DNA of 64,000 nt from Rhizobium sp. 18065 (GCF_902706095.1 NZ_CACSJP010000003.1:124001-188000); one strand, 5' to 3'. Positions 8,548-17,860 are shown, counted from the first letter of the stretch. Notes: generated by a model from the letters alone, not told the origin. Program-made: numbers and translations.

Positions 8548-8805
8548 ATGAAGAAATTGCTCGTGTTTTTCCTGGTCGGTCTATCCCTTGCAAGTTGTAC
8601 CGCAACTGAACGGGGTGCGGGCATCGGTGCAGCATCAGGTGCTGTCATTGGCGGTGCGATTACCAATGATGTGCGCGGCGCAGCTGTCGGTGCTGCCATC
8701 GGCGGTGTCTCGGGTGCCCTGATCGGCAATGTCGCGGGCCAGCCTGGCCAGTGCTACTACCGCGACCGCAACGGCCGCCGTTATACTGCACCCTGCCCAC
8801 GGTGA
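8548..8805 (+). CDS. Small glycine-zipper outer-membrane lipoprotein (YMGG-like)
   Basis: An 85-residue predicted lipoprotein. The start at 8548 follows AAGGAGA at 8536-8542. The signal peptide MKKLLVFFLVGLSLASC ends in lipobox LASC with the acylated cysteine at residue 17. The mature part is a glycine zipper (GAGIGAASGAVIGGAI, then GAAVGAAIGGVSGALIG), followed by CYYRDRNGRRYTAPCPR with two cysteines. Such proteins sit at the outer membrane and are often stress-induced; the exact role is unknown. It appears monocistronic. Confidence 0.85.
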   Translation: MKKLLVFFLVGLSLASCTATERGAGIGAASGAVIGGAITNDVRGAAVGAAIGGVSGALIGNVAGQPGQCYYRDRNGRRYTAPCPR

Positions 8806-9253
8806 ACGCGTGTACGGGGCACAATAGCTGCCCCGTCTCCACAACGCGGGGAATTGCCGGAGCATGTGCCGGAAGCTTGACCCGCAAACTCCAGTCCCGC
8901 TGGCCGGCTCTTGTCTTTTGTGACGTACCCGTTTGCTGTTGGCGTGCGCCCCTTTCAAGACATGCAAAGAATGGCCGCCAGAATTGTTACGCGGGCGGTC
9001 GTTTGTGGATGCGGTAGGCGGAGGGCGAAGCAGGTATTGAAAACTGGCGACGAAAGCTGTTCAGGCTTGGTTACGTAATAAATCCGGACATGGCCGGTGC
9101 CTCTTTTGGCATGGGCGCACCAGCGGCTCATCAGGGGATTCCTCCTGCCTGCTTCAAATCGATTTTGATGACTGAATATCAAAGCGCACCAAAACGAACG
9201 TCATTCTAACGATCGTATCGGGCGCTATCCTTGGGCTCAACGGGAGGCAAGAC
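8806..9253. other. Intergenic region upstream of the AbgT-family transporter
   Basis: 448 bases without a credible gene. A weak CCCCG/CGGGG hairpin lies just after the lipoprotein stop (about 8831-8851) without a T tract. The ribosome-binding site of the next gene is GGGAGG near 9242-9246. Nothing else supported. Confidence 0.35.
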
Positions 9254-10795
9254 ATGGCCAATGCCAATGCCGCATCAAAGACCACGATGCAGAGATTCCT
9301 CGACGGTGTCGAAAAGGTGGGGAACATGGTTCCACACCCCGTGGTCATCTTTCTGATCCTGATCGGTATCGTCATCGTTCTGTCGACCATTCTCGGCCTC
9401 TTCGGGGCTGCTGTCACGTTCGAGCAAATCAATCCCGAAACGCATGAAATTGAGACGGCATCGACGGCGATCCGAAGCTTGCTGAGCATCGAGGGCATAC
9501 GCTTCATGTATGCGTCTCTCGTTCCCAATTTTATGAGTTTCACCGCTGTCGGCCTGATGATCGCCGCCATGATCGGTGCGGGTGTCGCGGAAGAATCCGG
9601 TCTTGTCACAGCGCTGATCCGCAAGCTCGTGATCGTCGCGCCACGCTGGGCGTTGACCTATATCCTTGCATTCGTCGGCATCCTCGCCAGCATCGCAGCA
9701 GACGCCGGTTATCTGGTGCTGATCCCGCTGGCGGGTGTCGCTTACCTCGCTGTCGGTCGTCATCCGCTTGCGGGCCTGGCACTAGGCTTTGCCGCGGTCG
9801 CCGGTGCCTTCACCGTCAATATGCTGATCAAACCGCTGGACGCGGTTCTTGTCGAGTTCACCAATGATGCAGCCCGGCTCGTCGATCCGAACGCATCGAT
9901 AGGGCTGGCATCCAATCTCTGGTTCTCCATAGCCTCTGTGATGTTCCTCACAGTGGTGATTGCGTTTATCACCGACAAGATGATTGCGCCACGCCTGGGG
10001 GAATACAAGCCGGCCGATGGCGCTGGTGTCAGCCAGGGCGCTGTTTTGACCGAACAGGAAACGCATGGACTGCGTTATGCACTCTACGCACTGATCGCGC
10101 TTGTCGTGGTCTTTCTCCTGCTGACCCTTCCGTCCGGTGCGCCGCTGCGCAACCCCGATACCGGCGAACTGATCGGAAACTCGCCGTTCATGAACGGCCT
10201 GATCGCGCTGATCATGCTGGTCTTTCTGTCAACGGGTTGGGCATTTGGTGTGGGTGCGGGCACTATGCGCACTTTGGCGGAAGTGATTGCGGCGATTGAG
10301 AAGTCGATCAAGAACATGGGTGGCACGATCTTCCTGTTCTTCGTTCTCAGCCAGTTCGTTGCCTATTTCACCTACACCAATATCGGCACCGTGATGGCAC
10401 TGAGCCTGGCAGGCACACTTCAGGCCGCCAATATCGGGGCGTTGCCATTGCTACTCGGCTTCATCGTCGTGGTCGCGATCATCGACCTGCTTCTGACAGG
10501 CGCGATTGCAAAATGGGCCATCTTCGCCCCGGTCTTCGTTCCTCTTCTGATGAAGCTTGGCGTTGAACCGGAGGCGGTGCTTGCTGCCTATCGCGTCGGT
10601 GATTCCCCGATGAACGCGATCACACCGCTCAACGCCTATTTTGCGCTGGTCGTCGGCTTCGCCCAGAAATACGACAAGTCCGCCGGCGTCGGCACACTCG
10701 TCTCTCTCATGCTTCCCTACGTCGTTTGGATGTTCGTTCTGTGGACGGCGCTCTTTGCCATCTGGCAAGCGCTTGGACTGCCATGGGGTCTGTAG
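9254..10795 (+). CDS. AbgT-family transporter (aminobenzoyl-glutamate / antimetabolite type)
   Basis: A 513-residue integral membrane protein with about eleven hydrophobic segments. The N-terminus FLDGVEKVGNMVPHPVVIFL is the typical AbgT opening (LDxxExxGNxxPxPxxxF). Further on, VGDSPMNAITPLNAYFALVV matches the conserved hairpin region of the family. Characterised members either import p-aminobenzoyl-glutamate (E. coli AbgT) or export sulfonamides (MtrF, YdaH). The M20 peptidase gene only 47 bases downstream favours import of a peptide-like or aminoacyl-glutamate substrate. Confidence in family high, in substrate low. Confidence 0.88.
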   Translation: MANANAASKTTMQRFLDGVEKVGNMVPHPVVIFLILIGIVIVLSTILGLFGAAVTFEQINPETHEIETASTAIRSLLSIEGIRFMYASLVPNFMSFTAVGLMIAAMIGAGVAEESGLVTALIRKLVIVAPRWALTYILAFVGILASIAADAGYLVLIPLAGVAYLAVGRHPLAGLALGFAAVAGAFTVNMLIKPLDAVLVEFTNDAARLVDPNASIGLASNLWFSIASVMFLTVVIAFITDKMIAPRLGEYKPADGAGVSQGAVLTEQETHGLRYALYALIALVVVFLLLTLPSGAPLRNPDTGELIGNSPFMNGLIALIMLVFLSTGWAFGVGAGTMRTLAEVIAAIEKSIKNMGGTIFLFFVLSQFVAYFTYTNIGTVMALSLAGTLQAANIGALPLLLGFIVVVAIIDLLLTGAIAKWAIFAPVFVPLLMKLGVEPEAVLAAYRVGDSPMNAITPLNAYFALVVGFAQKYDKSAGVGTLVSLMLPYVVWMFVLWTALFAIWQALGLPWGL

Positions 10796-10842
10796 TGGCT
10801 CGTATGTGAAAAGACTGAAAACTCAATAATTGGAGGGACACC

Positions 10843-12045
10843 ATGAGCAGTAGCCAAATTCCACTCAACGTCGCCGCCGCAGAAGATCATCTGATGCGTT
10901 TTCTGTCTGTCGAGGGTGTAACGGGCCAGGAAGCCAATATTGCCGCCGCCGTAATCGACGCTTTGAAGGCGGTGGGTGTGCCGGAATCCGCCATTCGGTT
11001 TGACGATGCCAATAGCAGGATTCCGCTGCCGACAGAGACGGGAAACCTGATCGTCGATCTTCCCGGAACGCGGCCGGGACCACGACTGTTGTTCTCCACG
11101 CATCTTGACACTGTACCGCTTTGCGCCGGAGTGAAGCCGAGGCGTGAAGGCGACCGGATCGTATCCGATGGCACGACGGCACTCGGTGGCGATGCGCGCA
11201 CCGGCGTGGCTGTTCTGGTCGTCGTGGCTGAAACGCTGCTGAAGAACAAGTTGCCCCATCCGCCGATCACGCTTCTGTTCACGGTGCGTGAGGAAAGCGG
11301 CTTGCATGGCGCGCGCGAGTTGAACCCTGCCGATCTGAACGGGGCGGTTATGTGCATCAATGTCGACGGCCAGTCGGCTGCCGATCTCATCATCGGCGCA
11401 GTCGGTCAGGAAAACTGGGAAGTCGAAATCATCGGCCGCGCCTCGCATGCCGGCGTGGCACCGGACAAGGGCATTTCGGCAACGATGGTCGGCGCGATCG
11501 CTCTTGCCGAAGCGCGCAAGGAAGGCTGGTTCGGAAAGATCGTCAAACCCGACGGTCGCGGCACTAGCAATGTCGGCATCTTTGGTGGCAAGGGCAACAC
11601 ACCCGCCGGTGACGCGACCAATGTCGTGACCGACTACGCCTTCATCAAGGGCGAAGCGCGTAGCCCCGAATCCAGCTTCGCGACAAAGATCGCCGAAGGC
11701 TACAAGCAGGCCTTCGCCAAGGCGCAGGCAGACGTGACAGATCATGAAGGCGACACGGCTAAAGTGACCTTCAGCCACAAGGCATCCTATCCGCCGTTCG
11801 AACTTGGCAAGGATACACCAATTGTGAAGCGTGCGGCCAAGGCGATGCAGATACTGGGCATAGAGCCGGTCTATATCTTCTCGAATGGCGGCCTTGATGC
11901 CAACTGGCTCGACAAGCACGGGGTGCCGACGATCACCATTGGTGCTGGCCAGGCCGAAATCCATACCATCAAGGAATATGTCAACCTGACCGAGTTCGAA
12001 AAGGGCTGCCGTCTTGGTGTGCTTCTGGCGACGCTCGACGACTGA
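10843..12045 (+). CDS. M20-family metallopeptidase (peptidase T-like)
   Basis: A 400-residue cytoplasmic zinc peptidase. Metal-site motifs are STHLDTVP (His and Asp), GGDARTG (bridging Asp), VREESGLHG (catalytic Glu pair), NVDGQ and the C-terminal AGQAEIHT (His). A lid or dimerisation domain separates the two catalytic halves (VEIIGRASHAGVAPDKG). Members include PepT, ArgE, DapE and AbgA/AbgB. Pairing with the AbgT-type transporter (GGAGGG ribosome-binding site, 47-base gap) suggests cleavage of the imported compound, analogous to abgAB-abgT. The substrate could equally be a dipeptide or tripeptide. Confidence 0.88.
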   Translation: MSSSQIPLNVAAAEDHLMRFLSVEGVTGQEANIAAAVIDALKAVGVPESAIRFDDANSRIPLPTETGNLIVDLPGTRPGPRLLFSTHLDTVPLCAGVKPRREGDRIVSDGTTALGGDARTGVAVLVVVAETLLKNKLPHPPITLLFTVREESGLHGARELNPADLNGAVMCINVDGQSAADLIIGAVGQENWEVEIIGRASHAGVAPDKGISATMVGAIALAEARKEGWFGKIVKPDGRGTSNVGIFGGKGNTPAGDATNVVTDYAFIKGEARSPESSFATKIAEGYKQAFAKAQADVTDHEGDTAKVTFSHKASYPPFELGKDTPIVKRAAKAMQILGIEPVYIFSNGGLDANWLDKHGVPTITIGAGQAEIHTIKEYVNLTEFEKGCRLGVLLATLDD

Positions 12046-12278
12046 AGACGTTTGGCCGCTACTTTTCTCGTGGTGGCGCAATTCGGCAGGTCTCCGCGAT
12101 AGCTTCGATCAGCAATGCCTCACCCCTTGTCCGGGGTGGGGGCGAAGGATGCAGTTCAGCCGCAGGATTAGATGCCGGATCCACCATTGGAACCAGACAT
12201 GGCGGGTGCCTACACAATGTGGCCCCAACGTCGGACGTATTGAATGGCCTGATCAGGTCCATATGAGGAGCAGAGCGA

Positions 12279-14114
12279 TTGAGCCCGATAGCATATATAG
12301 CCATAATCATTGCCTCAGCCGTCGTTCTGTTCGTCTGGAACAAGCTCCCGGTCGTGGTCATTGCCATGATGACGGCTCTGTCGCTTTGGGCGAGCGGTGT
12401 TCTGACACTTGGCCAATCCCTCAGTGGGTTTGGTGATCCGGCGGTCATTTTCATCGCTTCGCTTTTTGTTGTCAGTTCCGGCCTTGAAGTCACCGGTGTC
12501 ACGGCATGGGCGGGTCAGTTGTTGATCCGCGGCGCCGGCGAGGAAAGTCGGACACGCCTTTTGCTTTTGACCATGGTGCTTGTTTCGTTGTTGACCGCAC
12601 TGATCAGCGTCAACGGTGCGGTTGCCGCGCTGTTGCCTGTCGTGGTGGTCATCGCCGTCCGCCTGAAGCGCAATTCTTCGCAATTGTTGATGCCTTTGGT
12701 CTTTGCCGCGCATGCAGGTTCGATGTTGGCACTGACAGGCACCCCGGTAAACGTGCTGGTGTCGGAAGCTGGCATCGATGCAGGTGTCGGCGGTTTCGGA
12801 TTTTTCGAATTTGCGCTTGTCGGCGTGCCATTGCTGGCCGGAACGATGGCGATCATCGTACTGTTCGGCGCAAAGCTGCTTCCCGAGCGCAATGGGGCGA
12901 CAATGCCGTCCGATTTCAGCCGCCATGCGAAGACGCTGGTCGAGCAATACGGCCTTGCGAGCGGGATTTATCAGATGCGAGTCCGCTCCAGTTCACCCTT
13001 TGTCGGGATGGCCTCGTCCGAAATCAGCATGGCGGATCATCCGGGGCTGCAACTTGTCGCAATCCAGGAAGGAGAGACGTCCGGACCGCTGCGGCGCGCA
13101 GTGATCGCCGAAGGTGACCATGTGCTGGTGCGCGGCGATGCGGAACTGGCGGCCGCCTTTGCCGCCAAGATGCATATGGCATTTCGAGATGAGAAGGCGA
13201 CGGGTCAGGGCGAAGAGACCCTGTTTAACCGCAGTTCAGGCCTTGCCGAAGTCGTCATCCCGCCGCGTTCCGGCCTGATCGGGGAGACAGTGTTCCCCGG
13301 AATGGTGACGGAGAGTGGTGATCTGATCATCCTTGCCGTGCAGCGTGCGGGCGATCAGATGGAGGCCGCTAGTGCGACGCGCGACGCAGGCGGTGTCGTG
13401 CTGCAGGCGGGTGACACCATGTTGCTGCAGGGAACCTGGAAAGCGCTTGACGTACACCTTGATGATCCCGACGTTCTCGTCGTCAATTCGCCCGAACTGG
13501 TGCGCCGTCAGGCGGTGCCGATGGGCCCGGGCGCACGCCAGGCGGTCATCATTCTGTTCGCTATGGTCCTGCTTCTGGCGACAGGCTTGGTGCCTCCGGC
13601 AGTGGCAGGCCTGCTTGCTGCCGGTGCCATCATCCTTTCCGGCATCATGAGCGTCGAGCAGTCCTACCGCGCCATCGGATGGACGACGGTCATCCTGGTC
13701 GGTGCAATGATGCCCCTGTCCACCGCCATGGTTGAAACCGGTGCCGCACAACTGATGGCTGAACATCTGGTCAATCTTGTCGGTGATGCGGGACCGCTGG
13801 CGCTACTTGCCGGCCTGTTCCTTCTGACCGCGATCATGGGGCAGTTGATCAGTAACACTGCAACGGCACTCATCGTTATCCCGATCGGAGTGGCCGCGGC
13901 GACGGCGATGGGTGTCTCGCCGCGTCCGGTGCTCATGAGCACGGCAGTCGCTGCCGCCGCTTCATTTCTTACCCCGATTGCAACGCCGACAAACCTGATG
14001 GTGATGGGCCCCGGCGGTTATGCCTTCAGCGACTACTGGAAACTCGGTTTGCCGCTGTTGATCTGGTTCTTCGTCGTTTCGGTGTTCATCGTGCCACTGA
14101 TCTGGCAGTTCTGA
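12279..14114 (+). CDS. SLC13/DASS-type permease with central RCK_C (TrkA-C) domains
   Basis: A 611-residue membrane transporter. It begins with TTG at 12279, supported by GAGGAG at 12265-12270. About five hydrophobic segments (residues 1-205) precede a soluble middle region (about 215-415). That region contains two TrkA-C-like units, recognisable by LQLVAIQEGE...VIAEGDHVLVRGD and DLIILAVQRAGD...LQAGDTMLLQGTW. The second membrane half has SNTATALIVIPIGVAAATAMG and TPIATPTNLMVMGPGG, the latter typical of the sodium/dicarboxylate or sulfate symporter fold. The anion or acid transported is unknown. The 233-base gap to the peptidase suggests a separate unit or a loosely linked one. Confidence 0.85.
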   Translation: MSPIAYIAIIIASAVVLFVWNKLPVVVIAMMTALSLWASGVLTLGQSLSGFGDPAVIFIASLFVVSSGLEVTGVTAWAGQLLIRGAGEESRTRLLLLTMVLVSLLTALISVNGAVAALLPVVVVIAVRLKRNSSQLLMPLVFAAHAGSMLALTGTPVNVLVSEAGIDAGVGGFGFFEFALVGVPLLAGTMAIIVLFGAKLLPERNGATMPSDFSRHAKTLVEQYGLASGIYQMRVRSSSPFVGMASSEISMADHPGLQLVAIQEGETSGPLRRAVIAEGDHVLVRGDAELAAAFAAKMHMAFRDEKATGQGEETLFNRSSGLAEVVIPPRSGLIGETVFPGMVTESGDLIILAVQRAGDQMEAASATRDAGGVVLQAGDTMLLQGTWKALDVHLDDPDVLVVNSPELVRRQAVPMGPGARQAVIILFAMVLLLATGLVPPAVAGLLAAGAIILSGIMSVEQSYRAIGWTTVILVGAMMPLSTAMVETGAAQLMAEHLVNLVGDAGPLALLAGLFLLTAIMGQLISNTATALIVIPIGVAAATAMGVSPRPVLMSTAVAAAASFLTPIATPTNLMVMGPGGYAFSDYWKLGLPLLIWFFVVSVFIVPLIWQF

Positions 14115-14146
14115 AACGTCGGATTGCTATCGATCGACTGATATAA

Positions 14147-14184
14147 GACGACCCGCTTGTTTCTCCGGTGGGTCGTCGATTATT
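14147..14184 (+). terminator. Probable terminator after the SLC13-type gene
   Basis: An 8-bp stem GACGACCC / GGGTCGTC (14147-14154 and 14170-14177) with a 15-base loop is followed by a modestly T-rich stretch (GATTATTTG). It lies 33 bases after the stop, between convergent genes. Confidence 0.6.
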
Positions 14185-14307
14185 TGCCCGACCGCCTGAC
14201 GCCGAGTGCGAGGTGTTGCAGCCATGCAGGAGTACCTGTGGCTCAAGGCTCGATTCAGTTTATGTCGCGGTGTAGCTGTCTGGTGTTCAGAGCGGGCCGT
14301 CGTGGGC

Positions 14308-16032
14308 CTATTTCGATTTGACGAGACCGGAGAAGCCGGCGACGGCCAGCAGGCTGAGCGCCCAGCCTACGATCGACTGGAAGAAGAAGAAGTTCAACGT
14401 GAACGGTCCTTTCGGCTTGGTCGGATCCGGCCGCCAGAATTCCTTTTGCTCGATCGACAGCACCGGCAAGAGAACATCCAACGAATACATCGGTGCGTTG
14501 AACTCGGGATAGCTGGACGCCTCCGGTTGCCTGAGGAAACAGGTCAGCTGGTTTTCTCCGGCTGTTGCCCGACCAGCGAGCACCTGTGAGCTTGATGGCA
14601 TGTAGCGGCTTGCGCTCTGTTCCAGTCCGCACATCGTCCATTCCGTTGAACGCAGGACGACCGGACTGTTTGGCTTCACCGCGCCATTCCGCTCGGCGAT
14701 TGCGAAAACGATCGCGCCCACTGCCCAAAACAGGACGAGCCAAAGCAGGGCGAGCAGGGGTTGGCGGCCATAGCGCACCGTAATACTCAAGATGCCGTCA
14801 GTCATCGCAAGTGCCGCACGCAGGGCCGGGTTTTTCGCTCGTGAACGCCGCGCCCGCCGCTGCAGTCGCTCCTTGGTGATCAGCACTGCGCGCGCATCCT
14901 CATCGTGACCCATAGCGCCCAGAACCATGGCCAACTGCTCGTAGGGCTGCGGCCAGAAATCCGCTTTCCAACGGTCCGGTGTTTGTCGCGAAAGCCAGTC
15001 AAGCCTGCTTGCGGCATCGACGGGTCCGCCGATAAAGGCGCCGTACTGGCAGCGGTTCAGCAGCAGGTCTCCGGTTTTTGGCCAACTTGACTGTTCGTCA
15101 TCAATTGCCCCGATCGTCGTCGCAGTCAGGTCAAGTGTGCCTTCGATGGAGGCGCCCTGACGCAGGAAGAAGGCGCCTTCGACCGCTGCGCGATTGAGCC
15201 TTAGCGCATAGCCGCCCGGCTGGCACAGGGAGGCTGCCGTGCAATCGATATCCCCGCCGAAACGCGCGCCAAGCAGACGGGTCTCACCGGTGATCTTTGC
15301 GCCGCGCAAGGCAAGATCACCGCCCGTGATAATACCATCTCCGTTGAGGGCCGTTTCACCCGGCCGAACGATCGTTCCGCCGACAGCATTGATATCGCCG
15401 CCGAGGCGCACATTTGAAAGGTTAACTCCCCCCTTCACATCTGCGCCGCGCATCAGGACGCCACCCTTGGCTTCCAGTCCGCTGGCTTCGATCGCTATGC
15501 CCTCTGGTGAGGTGATCGAGACCCCGTCGGCTTCAAAACTGCCGCCCAGGCGCGCTGCGGAAAGGAGGATCTCGCCGGTCACGATTGCGCCGCGAATGGA
15601 CAGGCAGCCGCGGGCTTCAAGCCGGTCGGCCTGCAGGCCGGGGAGGTGGGAACCGTCGAGGAACAGATTGTCGATGATGGCGGATTTCAGTACTGGAGAG
15701 GCCTCGAACCGGCAGTCTTTAAGGCCGATATCGCGCGGAATTCGGCAACCTTCGAGATCGAGTATCCCGGTTATCCAGGCACCACTGACTCGAACGCCTT
15801 TTTCGTGAGAACGGTAGCTATTGTCGCCAAGGATAAGAAAGCGCAGCAGTTCGGCGCGCATGGTTCTTGTGTCATCCTCGCGCTCGGGCAGGAGCCCGTC
15901 GCCCAGTCGATCGAAGTCGCCGGAACTCAGATAGGCAACCACCTTTGCCTCGGCGGCGCTGAAGGGGCGAAAGCTGTCTAGGCCGGAGATGACGCTGGCA
16001 ATCGGAGGCGTGGCTGGTGGAGCGCCGGTCAT
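14308..16032 (-). CDS. Membrane protein with a 48-residue beta-solenoid-like repeat domain; function unknown
   Basis: A 574-residue protein I cannot assign to a characterised family. Residues 144-191, 192-239, 240-287 and a partial unit from 288 form a 48-residue tandem repeat. Each unit begins LxxRGAxVxG, has RLGG or RFGG at position 18-21 and a Pro-Gly step near 33-35; such short hydrophobic-polar periodicity suggests a right-handed beta-helix or bactofilin-like solenoid. A related element, VRVSGAWITG, occurs at 80-89. Two transmembrane segments follow: LLALLWLVLFWAVGAIVFAI and a C-terminal one ending FSGLVKSK. Between them lies a soluble, probably periplasmic stretch with two cysteines. 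It sits alone between two convergent or divergent units, so context gives no function. Confidence 0.75.
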   Translation of the reverse strand: MTGAPPATPPIASVISGLDSFRPFSAAEAKVVAYLSSGDFDRLGDGLLPEREDDTRTMRAELLRFLILGDNSYRSHEKGVRVSGAWITGILDLEGCRIPRDIGLKDCRFEASPVLKSAIIDNLFLDGSHLPGLQADRLEARGCLSIRGAIVTGEILLSAARLGGSFEADGVSITSPEGIAIEASGLEAKGGVLMRGADVKGGVNLSNVRLGGDINAVGGTIVRPGETALNGDGIITGGDLALRGAKITGETRLLGARFGGDIDCTAASLCQPGGYALRLNRAAVEGAFFLRQGASIEGTLDLTATTIGAIDDEQSSWPKTGDLLLNRCQYGAFIGGPVDAASRLDWLSRQTPDRWKADFWPQPYEQLAMVLGAMGHDEDARAVLITKERLQRRARRSRAKNPALRAALAMTDGILSITVRYGRQPLLALLWLVLFWAVGAIVFAIAERNGAVKPNSPVVLRSTEWTMCGLEQSASRYMPSSSQVLAGRATAGENQLTCFLRQPEASSYPEFNAPMYSLDVLLPVLSIEQKEFWRPDPTKPKGPFTLNFFFFQSIVGWALSLLAVAGFSGLVKSK

Positions 16033-16477
16033 GAACGAGGGATCCGTCTGCTGTCTGTCGCTGCATCCATCATCCTATGTTTCCTTCCGCGATGAGTTCC
16101 CGGCTCATCGATACGCGCGCACCGCACCCTGCTCAACAAGGCGCATGATTGGGTGGGCAGGGTGCCGATTTCCAAACTCCGGCCCAAATCTCTTGCCTGC
16201 ATCGGCAAGTTCCCGATTGATTTCTGCGTTTTGGGCAGGGGTCAAGACCTATCGGCTTTCATGGTACGATCCGGCGCCAAAAAGCTTTGTACAGCAATGA
16301 CATATCGGACACAGCGCATAATTTTCGGATTCCATGCCGATCACAGCCGGACGCGCGTGATGTTAAGCTTCAAGCCGAGACAACGGCTTCAACCGGGTTG
16401 GCGAGAGCGCAGAATCCGAAGGCCACCCTTGCTGAACGCTCCTGCCACGTTCCCGTTCGCTTATTGAAGGCCGCGCG
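16033..16477. other. Divergent intergenic region upstream of the Mrp operon
   Basis: 445 bases between the solenoid membrane protein and mnhE. It must contain the Mrp operon promoter, but no convincing promoter or small gene could be identified by eye. The mnhE ribosome-binding site is a weak GAAGG at 16466-16470. Confidence 0.35.
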
Positions 16478-17008
16478 ATGTCCACAGACCCGCAATATGA
16501 TCGATTGAGCGGTGCAGCATGGTTGCAAGGCATGGTGCTGCTCTGGGGCTTTCTGTTTGCCGTATGGCTGGTGATCAATGCCACGACAGAGCTTCCAGTC
16601 GTGATTGTCGGTGCGATCATTTCCTTTGCTCTGGCATCGATATTTGTCTGGCGCGGCGATGTCTGGCGCATCGGCTTCACCCCTAGGAAAGTCTTTCATT
16701 TCATCGCCTATACCGGCGTCTTCTTCGTCGAAATGGTCAAGGCGAACATCAATATGATGCGCTATGTTTATGCGCCGCGCATCGATATCCGCCCCGGAAT
16801 CGTCAAGATCAACATGCGGTTGAAGTCGCCGATCGGCCGGTTGGCGCTGGCCAATTCGATTGCGCTGACGCCCGGTTCGCTCGTCATGGACATCAGCGAC
16901 GACGCGCTGTTCATTCACTGGCTCGATGTCAAGACGACCGACCCGGATTTGGCGACCAGGATGATTGCCGGACCGTTCGAGAAACATCTGGAGGTGGTGT
17001 TTGGCTGA
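16478..17008 (+). CDS. mnhE: Mrp/Mnh cation:proton antiporter subunit E
   Basis: A 176-residue membrane subunit of the multi-subunit Mrp antiporter, which exchanges cytoplasmic sodium (or potassium) for protons. Features include N-terminal hydrophobic helices (MVLLWGFLFAVWLVI) and the conserved MnhE stretch ANINMMRYVYAPRIDIRPGIVKI, then ANSIALTPGSLVMDI and FIHWLDV. It is the first gene of a tightly packed seven-gene operon and overlaps mnhF by 8 bases. Confidence 0.92.
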   Translation: MSTDPQYDRLSGAAWLQGMVLLWGFLFAVWLVINATTELPVVIVGAIISFALASIFVWRGDVWRIGFTPRKVFHFIAYTGVFFVEMVKANINMMRYVYAPRIDIRPGIVKINMRLKSPIGRLALANSIALTPGSLVMDISDDALFIHWLDVKTTDPDLATRMIAGPFEKHLEVVFG

Positions 17009-17261
17009 CATCATTCTCCAGATCGCTGTCGTCCTGATTTTCCTTTCTATCGTTCTGGGTGTGTTGCGCCTGATCATCGGCAGAACCGCCGTCGACCGTG
17101 TCGTTGCAATCGACATGCTGACGGTTGTTTCGATCGCAATGATTGCGCTCTACGCGCATCTGTCCGGGCGCTTCGTCTATATCGACGTTGCCCTGGTCTA
17201 TGGCCTGTTGAGCTTTCTGGCCGTGCTGGCCATCGCCCGTTTCCTGGAAAAGGGGCCGTAA
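17001..17261 (+). CDS. mnhF: Mrp/Mnh antiporter subunit F
   Basis: An 86-residue protein with three transmembrane segments. It starts with TTG at 17001, eight bases before the mnhE stop, with GGAGG at 16990-16994 at the right distance. The conserved MnhF core VLGVLRLIIGRTAVDRVVAIDML is present, followed by VYIDVALVYGLLSFLAVLAIARFLE. The frame extends upstream, but the extension overlaps mnhE and lacks MnhF similarity. Confidence 0.9.
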   Translation: MADIILQIAVVLIFLSIVLGVLRLIIGRTAVDRVVAIDMLTVVSIAMIALYAHLSGRFVYIDVALVYGLLSFLAVLAIARFLEKGP

Positions 17262-17266
17262 TCGCC

Positions 17267-17509
17267 GTGCTCGAATTATTGATCCTCTTGGTCTGCGGCA
17301 GCATTCTCGTGAGTGGCGTTCTGGCCGTTCTGCTGGGTAACCTGATGGCTGCGATGATCAGTGCCGGCCTCGCCAGTCTTTTTGCAGCCGTCTCCCATGT
17401 GCTTCTCGCGGCCCCGGATGTTGCCATGGCCGAGGCTGCCATCGGGTCGGGGCTCGCAACGCTGATTTTTCTCTATGCGATCCGCAAGACCAATGGCGGA
17501 GGGGAGTGA
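17267..17509 (+). CDS. MbhD-like (DUF4040) subunit of the Mrp complex
   Basis: An 80-residue protein with three transmembrane segments and a GTG start. The segment GNLMAAMISAGLASLFAAVSHVLLAAPDVAMAEAAIGSG matches the DUF4040/MbhD module. In canonical bacterial Mrp systems that module is the C-terminal part of the large MrpA subunit. Here it is a free-standing gene, as in archaeal membrane-bound hydrogenase and group 2-like Mrp clusters. It lies 5 bases after mnhF and 3 bases before mnhG. Confidence 0.8.
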   Translation: MLELLILLVCGSILVSGVLAVLLGNLMAAMISAGLASLFAAVSHVLLAAPDVAMAEAAIGSGLATLIFLYAIRKTNGGGE

Positions 17510-17512
17510 CGC

Positions 17513-17860
17513 ATGGCTGAGCTGATCGGCAGTATCATCATCCTTGTCGGTGCGTTTTTCCTGTTCTCCGCAGGTCTCGGTCTCTTGCGCATGCCCGATA
17601 CCTTCACCCGTATCCAGGCCGGCACAAAGGCCTCGACACTCGGCAACATTCTGGTTCTGGCCGGCCTTGGCGTCTATCATCCCGACTGGGCGCTGAAGCT
17701 TCTGATCGTCGCTTATTTCATCCTGATGACCAATCCCCTGTCATCGCATGCCTTGTCACGGGCGGCCTATGCGATCCGCACGCCAATGACACCGACCACG
17801 ATGTATGACGCCCTGCGTGATGAGCAAGACAAGGCGGCAAACGGCGGTGACGTGCCATGA
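17513..17860 (+). CDS. mnhG: Mrp/Mnh antiporter subunit G
   Basis: A 115-residue subunit with three transmembrane segments. The MnhG signature GLLRMPDTFTRIQAGTKAST is clear, followed by ALKLLIVAYFILMTNPLSSHALSRAAY. A very good ribosome-binding site, GGAGGGGAG at 17498-17506, precedes the ATG. The stop overlaps the next start by 4 bases. Confidence 0.92.
   Translation: MAELIGSIIILVGAFFLFSAGLGLLRMPDTFTRIQAGTKASTLGNILVLAGLGVYHPDWALKLLIVAYFILMTNPLSSHALSRAAYAIRTPMTPTTMYDALRDEQDKAANGGDVP

Noticed and set aside
12121..12138. CACCCC/GGGGTG hairpin after the M20 peptidase as a terminator
   Set aside because: Only six base pairs and no T tract; kept as an observation but not called.
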